DNA of 7,728 nt from Methanosarcinales archaeon (lineage in GTDB: Archaea; Halobacteriota; Methanosarcinia; Methanosarcinales; Methanocomedenaceae). The translations under genes and the position numbers were made by a program. The DNA lies in contig DAOUWY010000078.1 in the NCBI GenBank assembly GCA_030666885.1, positions 1 through 7,728 of the forward strand, written 5' to 3'. Shown here one piece after another: positions 1-5,536 of this stretch (position 1 is its first letter; each line of letters opens with the position of its first letter). Below the pieces are notes generated by a model. It worked only from the letters and a program-made list of their open reading frames with translations. It did not search any database and had not been told where the DNA came from.

Positions 1-1215
1 AAAAATCCCGGAATTGCAGTCCTGTGTGAAGATTTCCTGCTAAATAGTGAAACAGATATAGATACAGTCACTGAGTATGCAAAGAATATCGGTGCGGATA
101 TTGCGGTGATCGGCCCCGAAGCGCCGCTGGCCGCCGGGCTGGCAGATGCCCTGGAGGTTGCAGGCATCCCGTCAGTAGGGCCGAAACGGGCCGCTGCAAA
201 ACTGGAGTTCGATAAGGCATGGACACGTAAGTTCATGGAAAAACACCACATTGCAGGTCTTCCTGCATTCAGGGTTTTTGGCAGTGGTCAGGAAGCAAAG
301 GCCCATGATTATATAGATGAACTTGGAGACGTGGCCTTGAAACCTGCCGGGTTGACCGGGGGCAAGGGTGTCAAGGTCATGGGTGACCAGTTACCAGACC
401 TGGATGCTGCTAAAGCCTATGCAAGTGAATTGCTGAAAGGTGATATGGTGGTCATCGAAGAGAACCTGAAAGGCGAGGAAGTAACGGTCCAGGCATTTGT
501 GGACGGGACCCACCTGGCCTATGCACCTTCGGTGCAGGACCATAAGCGTGCATACGAAGGCGACCTGGGACCAAATACAGGCGGCATGGGGTCGTATAAC
601 GATGCAGGAAACCTATTGCCTTTCATGATAGAGGGCGACTATATGGAAGCGAAAAGGATCATGGAGGATGTTATTGCCAAGGTAAAGGAAGAGACTGGTG
701 AGGAGTACAAGGGCATCCTGTACGGCCAGTTCATTTTAACTGCTGCCGGTATCAGGGTGATCGAGTTCAATGCCAGGTTCGGGGACCCGGAGGCGATGAA
801 CGTACTGCCGCTGTTGGAGACTGATTTTATTGATATTGCCGAGGCTGTGGCAGACGGGACGCTTGACACCCTTGATGTGAGGTTCTCGGAGAAGGCCAGT
901 GTGTGTAAATATGCAGTGCCTGCCGGATATCCGGAAGATCCTGCAAAGGATGCCCCCATTGAGATTGGGGATATGGGTAAAGCATTGCTGTTCTTTTCCA
1001 GTGTCTATGAAGCCGATGGTGTGGTGTACACTACAGGGTCAAGGGCAGTTGCTGTTGTGGGTATTGCTGATACTATAGCAAAGGCGGAAGTGATTGCAGA
1101 GCAGGCGCTGTCCAATGTAAAAGGGCCACTGGAGTGCAGGCATGATATTGGTAAGAAAGAATTGATACGAAAGCGTATCGATCACATGAAAGTCCTGCGC
1201 GGGGATAACAGTTAA
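1..1215 (+). CDS. purD: Phosphoribosylamine--glycine ligase (GARS), 5'-truncated by the window edge
   Basis: Makes glycinamide ribonucleotide from phosphoribosylamine, glycine and ATP, the second step of purine synthesis, in the cytoplasm. The frame is open from base 1 with no stop, and the first residues (KNPGIAVLCEDF) match the end of the N-terminal PurD domain, so the true start lies left of the window. The GTG at 106 is internal. 404 residues are visible; the family is usually around 430, so I infer that roughly 25-35 are missing, including the glycine-rich start. Numbering from the first visible codon, GPEAPLAAG is near 38-46, the ATP-grasp segment LKPAGLTGGKGV near 113-124, the family signature DHKRAYEGDLGPNTGGMG near 180-197 and the metal-binding EFNARFGDPEAM near 255-266. 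Nothing is broken. It ends 50 bases before argF on the same strand, so read-through co-transcription is possible although the pathways differ. Confidence 0.97.
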   Translation, partial: KNPGIAVLCEDFLLNSETDIDTVTEYAKNIGADIAVIGPEAPLAAGLADALEVAGIPSVGPKRAAAKLEFDKAWTRKFMEKHHIAGLPAFRVFGSGQEAKAHDYIDELGDVALKPAGLTGGKGVKVMGDQLPDLDAAKAYASELLKGDMVVIEENLKGEEVTVQAFVDGTHLAYAPSVQDHKRAYEGDLGPNTGGMGSYNDAGNLLPFMIEGDYMEAKRIMEDVIAKVKEETGEEYKGILYGQFILTAAGIRVIEFNARFGDPEAMNVLPLLETDFIDIAEAVADGTLDTLDVRFSEKASVCKYAVPAGYPEDPAKDAPIEIGDMGKALLFFSSVYEADGVVYTTGSRAVAVVGIADTIAKAEVIAEQALSNVKGPLECRHDIGKKELIRKRIDHMKVLRGDNS

Positions 1216-1218
1216 ATA
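1212..1218 (+). promoter_or_regulatory. Possible archaeal TATA box for argF
   Basis: TTAAATA overlaps the purD stop codon. An archaeal TATA element would place transcription start about 25 bases downstream, near 1240, giving a leader of roughly 25 bases that includes the argF Shine-Dalgarno. Position and sequence fit, but a match this short in A+T-rich DNA is weak evidence, and argF could instead be transcribed with purD. Confidence 0.28.
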
Positions 1219-1251
1219 GGCCAGATGTATTAACTACAAATTCTGTTTGAC

Positions 1252-1257
1252 AGGAGG
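1252..1257 (+). promoter_or_regulatory. Shine-Dalgarno that fixes the argF TTG start
   Basis: AGGAGG ends 8 bases before the TTG at 1266. This near-perfect spacing selects the rare TTG as the initiator. It gives a protein beginning MSNLLSISDLS, the expected N-terminus for the family. Confidence 0.75.
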
Positions 1258-1265
1258 CGGTATTT

Positions 1266-2177
1266 TTGTCGAATCTGTTATCTATAAGCGACCTTTCCCT
1301 TATTGAGATCAATGAACTGCTCGATGTGGCAGATGATCTGAAGGTAAAAAGGTCAAAGGGCAAGATTGTTGAATTGCTCAAGCACAAGAGCCTGGGCATG
1401 ATATTTGAAAAATCATCTACCAGGACACGTATATCATTTGAGGTTGCCATGGCTGAACTGGGTGGCCATGCATTGTTCTTAAGCTCAAAGGACCTCCAGC
1501 TTGGGAGGGGGGAGACTGTTGGCGATACTGCGCAGGTTATTTCCAGGTATCTCAGTTGTATTATGGCAAGGGTCACCAGTCACAGTACGCTGGAAGAACT
1601 GGCAGAGTATGCAACAGTGCCTGTTATCAATGCTTTATCTGACCTGGAACATCCATGCCAGTTGCTGGCTGACCTGCAGACTATCAGGGAATATAAGGGC
1701 CGGTTCAAGGGCCTGAAGTTTGCCTGGATAGGTGATGGGAACAATGTGTGCAACTCTGCCATACTGGCTGCTGCCATTACAGGGATGCAGATGAGCGTGG
1801 CCTGCCCTGAAGGGTACGAGCCTGACCTGGACATTGTTGCAAAGGCCAGGGGTATGGGCGGTTCGGTCGAGGTTGTTAATGCACCTGAAGAGGCTGCTGC
1901 GGATGCGGATATCCTGTATACTGATGTGTGGGTGTCTATGGGTGATGAGGATGAGAAGGAGCAGAGGTTGTATGACCTGGGGCCGTACCAGATCAATGAT
2001 GCCCTGGTAAATGTTGCCAGGGATGACTGTATGGTTATGCATTGTCTTCCTGCACACAGGGACGAGGAGATCACGAGCGAGGTGCTTACCGGTACTCATT
2101 CTGCGGTGCTTGACCAGGCAGAGAGCAGGTTGCATGCGCAAAAGGCTCTGCTGATCAAGTTGCTGGGGTCAAAGTAA
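1266..2177 (+). CDS. argF: Ornithine carbamoyltransferase, anabolic
   Basis: Transfers the carbamoyl group of carbamoyl phosphate to ornithine, giving citrulline, in arginine biosynthesis (cytoplasmic, normally a trimer or multiple of it). All the family signatures are present: the carbamoyl-phosphate loop SSTRTR at residues 50-55, HPCQ at 129-132, the ornithine-binding loop DVWVSMG at 220-226 and the catalytic HCLPAHR at 259-265. The SMG loop separates it from aspartate and other carbamoyltransferases. At 303 residues it is the normal length and complete. The TTG start is chosen because AGGAGG lies 8 bases upstream. It follows purD by 50 bases; the TAA stop is followed by about 200 noncoding bases before a tRNA gene. 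No ArgR-like operator was recognised. Confidence 0.97.
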   Translation: MSNLLSISDLSLIEINELLDVADDLKVKRSKGKIVELLKHKSLGMIFEKSSTRTRISFEVAMAELGGHALFLSSKDLQLGRGETVGDTAQVISRYLSCIMARVTSHSTLEELAEYATVPVINALSDLEHPCQLLADLQTIREYKGRFKGLKFAWIGDGNNVCNSAILAAAITGMQMSVACPEGYEPDLDIVAKARGMGGSVEVVNAPEEAAADADILYTDVWVSMGDEDEKEQRLYDLGPYQINDALVNVARDDCMVMHCLPAHRDEEITSEVLTGTHSAVLDQAESRLHAQKALLIKLLGSK

Positions 2178-2302
2178 AGGCTTAAATCTGATTAGTACAA
2201 TTCAGGATTCAATATTAATGAGCTGCATGGCAACGTCTGTCATGTAGTACCGATTATTAAATTAGAATAATTTGATAATCCCAATGCAGTTGTTGCCGCA
2301 GC

Positions 2303-2320
2303 CGAACCTTACAAGGTTCG
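2303..2320. repeat. Perfect 8-bp inverted repeat with a 2-base gap (hairpin 1)
   Basis: CGAACCTT (2303-2310) and AAGGTTCG (2313-2320) are exact reverse complements separated by AC. The last bases run into a 10-base palindrome, TTCGATCGAA (2317-2326), which joins this hairpin to the next one. It lies in the argF-tRNA gap, about 55 bases before the mature tRNA. It might be a processing signal in the tRNA precursor, a protein-binding site or a remnant of a dispersed repeat; the sequence alone does not decide. Confidence 0.6.
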
Positions 2321-2328
2321 ATCGAAGT

Positions 2329-2354
2329 GTGCGTTTCGCTACGCTCAAGCGCAC
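2329..2354. repeat. 8-bp stem with 10-base loop just upstream of the tRNA (hairpin 2)
   Basis: GTGCGTTT (2329-2336) can pair with AAGCGCAC (2347-2354) with a single G-U wobble, around the loop CGCTACGCTC. It starts 8 bases after hairpin 1 and ends 20 bases before the mature tRNA 5' end. If the tRNA is transcribed from further upstream, both stems would form in the 5' leader removed by RNase P. Function unknown. Confidence 0.5.
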
Positions 2355-2374
2355 GATAAAAAACAAATCCCTAT

Positions 2375-2459
2375 GCGGGGGTTGCCCAGCCAGGTCAAAG
2401 GCGCTAGGTTCAGGGCCTAGTCTCGTAGGAGTACAAGGGTTCGAATCCCTTCCCCCGCA
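2375..2459 (+). tRNA. tRNA-Leu, anticodon CAG (type II, long variable arm)
   Basis: A full cloverleaf can be drawn. The acceptor stem is GCGGGGG (2375-2381) with CCCCCGC (2452-2458) and discriminator A at 2459. The D stem is GCC/GGC (2384-2386 with 2400-2402). The anticodon stem is CTAGG/CCTAG (2404-2408 with 2416-2420) around loop TTCAGGG, giving anticodon CAG at 2411-2413, which reads CUG. A 14-base variable arm (2421-2434) has a CTC/GAG stem. The T stem AAGGG/CCCTT (2435-2439 with 2447-2451) closes the loop TTCGAAT. The long variable arm and discriminator A are leucine identity features. CCA is not encoded, and no intron interrupts the anticodon loop. Confidence 0.97.
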
Positions 2460-2682
2460 CTCGATTTTTTTCACAGGGCATAGTAAGAATACGGCTATAT
2501 GTCCTTTGGCAACCATTACCTAATAAAAATAACTTGAGAATCCTAAGTGTGCCCTGGTTGTCTTGGCTCGGAAATAAGACTAAGAATATAGAACCAGTCG
2601 ATGTGGATAGGCCAAAGCATCTTTTCTTTCACACTAATACCATCCAAAAGCGTGCTCAGTTTCGTTTGAATATGGCAAGGTC
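2460..2682. other. Noncoding gap between tRNA-Leu and the small minus-strand genes
   Basis: Apart from the T-run just after the tRNA I see no convincing gene. Open frames crossing it either run through the tRNA or are antisense to the small gene that ends at 2683. A 29-codon minus-strand frame beginning with GTG near 2632 has no supporting signal. No tRNA-end duplication, CRISPR-like repeat or C/D-box pair was seen. Confidence 0.5.
2465..2471 (+). terminator. Oligo-T terminator after tRNA-Leu
   Basis: Seven consecutive T residues begin 5 bases after the discriminator base. Archaeal RNA polymerase terminates at such U-runs without needing a hairpin, so this is a good candidate for ending the tRNA transcript. 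Confidence 0.55.
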
Positions 2683-2922
2683 CTATCTGCTTTTCGATAT
2701 CAGATTCGCCTGTATTTGTTCAAGCACAGTTATTGGTATTTCCAGGCCCGGACCAGAACTGTTCATCATAATCCATGTATTCAAGGCTGTTGCAATAGTC
2801 AAGGCCTGTTTATCATCATCAGCTATCTCCTCTATCCACTGCACAATCCCGGACTTGTTCAGTATTTCAACACCATAAACGGATTCGATAATTTCCAGGT
2901 GTGCCAGTATACGGTCTTCCAT
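2683..2922 (-). CDS. Small hypothetical protein, 79 aa, second gene of a two-gene unit
   Basis: I do not recognise the family. The protein is acidic in its first half and rich in helix-forming residues (MEDRILAHLEIIESVYGVEI...), with a segment near 50-60 (WIMMNSSGPGLEIP) that looks like a turn between helices. It has no signal peptide, clear membrane span, cysteine pair or nucleotide-binding motif, so it is probably a small soluble cytoplasmic protein. The ATG at 2922 is preceded by a weak purine-rich GCAGGG about 5 bases upstream. It starts 12 bases after the stop of the gene at 2935-3165, which implies co-transcription. It ends in TAG, the only TAG stop among the genes here. The opposite-strand frame at 2534-2878 is less protein-like in composition, so I prefer this strand. 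Confidence 0.6.
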   Translation of the reverse strand: MEDRILAHLEIIESVYGVEILNKSGIVQWIEEIADDDKQALTIATALNTWIMMNSSGPGLEIPITVLEQIQANLISKSR

Positions 2923-2934
2923 TATATCCCTGCC

Positions 2935-3165
2935 TTAGAATTCTTCACCCACATCTAACTGGTGTTCAAGATTGCTGGGAAGACACGGCCTGTACCTCCT
3001 TTTTCCATGGGCTGTTTTCTTTTTCTCTTCCAGGGCGTCCAATGCGATACATAGTTCATCCTTAACAGAACCAGGATTATGTTCCAGTTCCCTATCCAAT
3101 TGTATAATGATCAGTTCAATCTGGGCTGGTGACATTTCTTTGTATCGCTTTTTCAGGTACTCCAT
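2935..3165 (-). CDS. Small hypothetical protein, about 76 aa, first gene of a two-gene unit
   Basis: Family not recognised. From the ATG at 3165 it reads MEYLKKRYKEMSPAQIELII..., a charged, probably helical protein with a lysine-rich stretch around residues 50-60 (EKKKTAHGKRRYRP) and an acidic tail. There is no signal peptide or membrane span. The start is uncertain. The frame can be extended to a TTG at 3210 (91 aa), which lacks a ribosome site. A strong AGGAGG at 3185-3190 lies 19 bases before the ATG, too far for normal use, but 7 bases before an in-frame ATT at 3177. I list the ATG as the conservative choice. The next gene follows after 12 bases. Two tight small genes could be a partner pair, but nothing identifies them as toxin-antitoxin. 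Confidence 0.6.
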   Translation of the reverse strand: MEYLKKRYKEMSPAQIELIIIQLDRELEHNPGSVKDELCIALDALEEKKKTAHGKRRYRPCLPSNLEHQLDVGEEF

Positions 3166-3184
3166 TTTTGATATAATAGATAAT

Positions 3185-3190
3185 CCTCCT
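3185..3190 (-). promoter_or_regulatory. Strong Shine-Dalgarno with no conventional start codon at normal distance
   Basis: AGGAGG on the minus strand lies inside the extended small frame. Spacing is 7 bases to an in-frame ATT (3177-3175), 10 to ATA (3174-3172) and 19 to the first ATG (3165-3163). Either a rare start codon is used, or the motif is coincidental, encoding Gly-Gly in the longer TTG-started protein. Confidence 0.4.
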
Positions 3191-3210
3191 GCCGGGCAGA
3201 TATACTCCAA

Positions 3211-3379
3211 AACACAATACTTTACAATGAAATATGGATTTCAATCACATATAATGTTGTTGGGCAGAACTCCGAAGATCTGATGTGATATTATAACCTT
3301 CAAGCGACCACATTTATCTGACATTCTGAAGATACTTGACATATGTACCTAAAAAAGCCAATACCGGATTAGATATTTT
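3211..3379. other. Noncoding gap between the ccmF-like gene and the small-gene pair
   Basis: No gene is supported here. On the minus strand the ccmF-like stop is soon followed by a T6 run (3351-3356). A T/A-rich patch near 3248-3256 (ATTATATG on the minus strand) could be a TATA box for the small genes. A 7-base inverted repeat, ATCACAT (3244-3250) and ATGTGAT (3283-3289), brackets the middle of the gap and could be an operator. Confidence 0.4.
3351..3356 (-). terminator. Possible oligo-T terminator of the cytochrome-ccmF operon
   Basis: Six T residues on the minus strand, 23 bases past the ccmF-like stop codon and preceded by a short G/C-containing segment. The position is right for an archaeal U-run terminator, but the run is short. 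Confidence 0.35.
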
Positions 3380-5536
3380 TTAGTTTATCTGCTTATTAAA
3401 TATATAAGTAATTATGGATATAATAACAGCCCCACCAAGAATTACAATAAAAGCATACGTATAACCCACAATTTCATACACAGAGATGGCTATGACAGTT
3501 CCTATGGTAACAGCTAATGGAATACATAAAGTTAATATTTTACCTTCTTTGGATTCCAAAGGTACAATATCAGGTATAGGTTTACTCATACCAAGTGCTC
3601 GATATGACAACATCAATTCTTTCTTACGAATAACATCAGATGAAAGTGTAAGTAAGACACCTAGAATCAGCAGCACACAGCCACTCCAAATCAAACTTGC
3701 AAAGGGCTGTTTTTTAACATTTATTTCGATTGTCTCAAGCTCAATCTGGTGAGGCAATGTTCCATGGAATTCAACCTGGATATCTGAAAGCAAACCGCGT
3801 CTTACTGCCGGGCGGGTAATATATCCAAATTGCCTGCTTTTCAAAAAAACAGGAGTTGCTATATACTCTTTAACGTCAAATACTTCAACATCCACTATCT
3901 GATGCCAGTCCGACCCTACTTGCTCAACTCTATAATCCAAAAACCGTAAAGTTAATCCTCCATCTTCTTTATAAACACCCTTCTCAGATAAACTATAATT
4001 AAAATGGTGTGAAGTTGCAAAGGAAGTACTCAGAATGGCACCAAGAACAATAAAAACAAACCCCACATGAATAAAATTGATCCCATTTAGATGAATAGAT
4101 GCTGTTTTGTTCTTTACCCTCAAATCTCGCATAATTTTAAAGATGACACTACCTATAACAAAGAAAAAAGCAGGTATATACGAAATAACAGAAATTGAAC
4201 CTAATACCTTTTCAAAAGATGAACCAGCATAGGATGTGGCTATAGCATGGGTACCATAGGGTACTGCTACAGTGAGTATAATAGAGAAGGTGAAATAAAT
4301 AAAGCCAACATAGGCCAGTGTACGGTTCTTCACTTTTCCATACAGCATGCAGATACCAGTAAGATAAGTCAGAACCAGAATGAGTGGATAAAACAATATA
4401 TTATAAAATTCCATTGGAACAATTATCGCCCGACCCAAATAACCGAGAATTAAATATACAGTAGGTCCCCAAAAGGCAATAAATGCCATAATTATCAATA
4501 TCAATAATGTAAAATAAAAAGTATTGGATGGTTTAAAAATATGAATACTGTCCGATGTAGTATGTTCAGACTTAACACGCCTTAAAGCCAACATCAATGA
4601 AAAAACAATTACAATTGCTATGAAAACAACAATCATCCACCATGTGGGTGTTCCGGGAAAGCTGTGGATGGAACCAAAAACATCGCTTCTTGCTAATAAA
4701 GTCATATATAAATATCCAAGAAATGTCCCGATACATAACAACGGGAACAATCTCTTATATTCTCCCACGTTGAACCGAACAATAGCATGCAGGGCAGCAG
4801 TCAACAAAAGCCATACAGCTAATGAAATCGCTTGTATAGGGTCCCACTGCCAGAAACCGTTCCAGCCTAAAAGACGATTAGCCCAGATACCACCTGAGAT
4901 CATACAAATGCTTAAAAACAACCATGACATACGGAGATAATTTTTACTATCCGGCATATTCTCCATTTTTGTGAGATAAGCCAGTGACATGGCAGCAGGG
5001 ATGATTGCAAATGCATACGCAATAAAAGTTGTAAAAATATGGATCGGCATTAAAATATCCATAAGTTCCGGGCTGATACTATTTCCTATAGCAGGCAATG
5101 AAGCTCCACCCACCACGAATATTGATCTAAAAGGTGTCATTGTAATTGCCAGGACAAGCAAAAAAGCACAGCCTATTAAAGCATATACATTAGTGATCAT
5201 ATCTGTCCGGTCGTGTATCCCATTTAGTTGTGTATACAGCAATACTACTATGAGGGAAAGCCATGCCCATATCAAATACGTCCCCTCCTGCCCTACCAGT
5301 ATAGCAGCCAGCCGATAAAAAACCGGCAATTCAGCACTGCTATGCTGCCAAACATAGAACAGACTGAAATCCAGAAATACAAATGCAATTACCAGCAGCA
5401 GCACAGCAACTGTTGCTGAAAAAGCTGCGGTTCTTAATAGCTGGATACTTGTTTTTATTTTGCCGGTATACATATAAACAGCAGCTGAACATGAAGATAA
5501 CAAGCTGATATATAAGAGCATGTTCCCAATATTCAT
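3380..5536 (-). CDS. ccmF: CcmF-like cytochrome c haem lyase, 718 aa, with C-terminal extension
   Basis: Multi-spanning membrane protein of the haem-handling family (CytC_asm plus a CcmF C-terminal-like region) that attaches haem to CxxCH cysteines outside the membrane. About 15-17 hydrophobic helices are visible. The N-terminal part has the CcmF-type patch QHSSAELPVFYRLAAILVGQ followed by EGTYLIW (residues 64-90). All four expected histidines are present: H166 (MPIHIF) and H291 (SIHSFPG), external haem ligands; H250 (TAALHAI) and H490 (FIHVGF), in membrane helices. The WWD-like motif is WNGFWQWDPIQAIS at 225-238, differing from the usual WWFWDPVEN. An outer loop at about 507-610 holds FLKSRQFGYITRPAVRRG, matching the CcmF segment usually written PEKRxY...TExAI. 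Residues from about 640 on add two helices beyond the usual end. Its ATG overlaps the cytochrome stop (ATGA), and GGAG sits 9 bases upstream. CcsA or NrfE homologues are alternatives, but the full-length two-part layout favours CcmF. Confidence 0.9.
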   Translation of the reverse strand: MNIGNMLLYISLLSSCSAAVYMYTGKIKTSIQLLRTAAFSATVAVLLLVIAFVFLDFSLFYVWQHSSAELPVFYRLAAILVGQEGTYLIWAWLSLIVVLLYTQLNGIHDRTDMITNVYALIGCAFLLVLAITMTPFRSIFVVGGASLPAIGNSISPELMDILMPIHIFTTFIAYAFAIIPAAMSLAYLTKMENMPDSKNYLRMSWLFLSICMISGGIWANRLLGWNGFWQWDPIQAISLAVWLLLTAALHAIVRFNVGEYKRLFPLLCIGTFLGYLYMTLLARSDVFGSIHSFPGTPTWWMIVVFIAIVIVFSLMLALRRVKSEHTTSDSIHIFKPSNTFYFTLLILIIMAFIAFWGPTVYLILGYLGRAIIVPMEFYNILFYPLILVLTYLTGICMLYGKVKNRTLAYVGFIYFTFSIILTVAVPYGTHAIATSYAGSSFEKVLGSISVISYIPAFFFVIGSVIFKIMRDLRVKNKTASIHLNGINFIHVGFVFIVLGAILSTSFATSHHFNYSLSEKGVYKEDGGLTLRFLDYRVEQVGSDWHQIVDVEVFDVKEYIATPVFLKSRQFGYITRPAVRRGLLSDIQVEFHGTLPHQIELETIEINVKKQPFASLIWSGCVLLILGVLLTLSSDVIRKKELMLSYRALGMSKPIPDIVPLESKEGKILTLCIPLAVTIGTVIAISVYEIVGYTYAFIVILGGAVIISIITYIFNKQIN
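5533..5536 (-). other. ATGA stop/start overlap coupling cytochrome and ccmF translation
   Basis: The TGA ending the cytochrome (5535-5533) shares bases with the ATG of the ccmF-like gene (5536-5534). A GGAG at 5546-5549 lies 9 bases before the ATG, inside the last cytochrome codons. This arrangement implies one mRNA and translational coupling, so lyase output would follow cytochrome output. Confidence 0.9.

Noticed and set aside
639..959. Antisense frames within purD and argF (for example 639-959, 1073-1576, 1580-2074)
   Set aside because: They lie opposite well-conserved enzymes with intact motifs and have no start signals or recognisable products.
2375..2459. tRNA-Ser, the other common type II tRNA in archaea
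   Set aside because: The anticodon loop TTCAGGG gives CAG, a leucine anticodon, and the discriminator base is A.
2272..2523. Open frames on both strands spanning the tRNA (plus 2272-2523, minus 2262-2516)
   Set aside because: They run through a structurally complete tRNA-Leu; the translations are shadows of that gene and its flanks.
2542..2631. 29-codon minus-strand frame starting with GTG
   Set aside because: Too short, no ribosome site, no recognised family; open by chance is likely.
2534..2878. Plus-strand frame of 114 codons
   Set aside because: Mostly antisense to the 79-residue minus-strand gene; Cys/Ser/Ile-heavy translation without a domain or ribosome site; the minus-strand frame has better composition and an operon partner.
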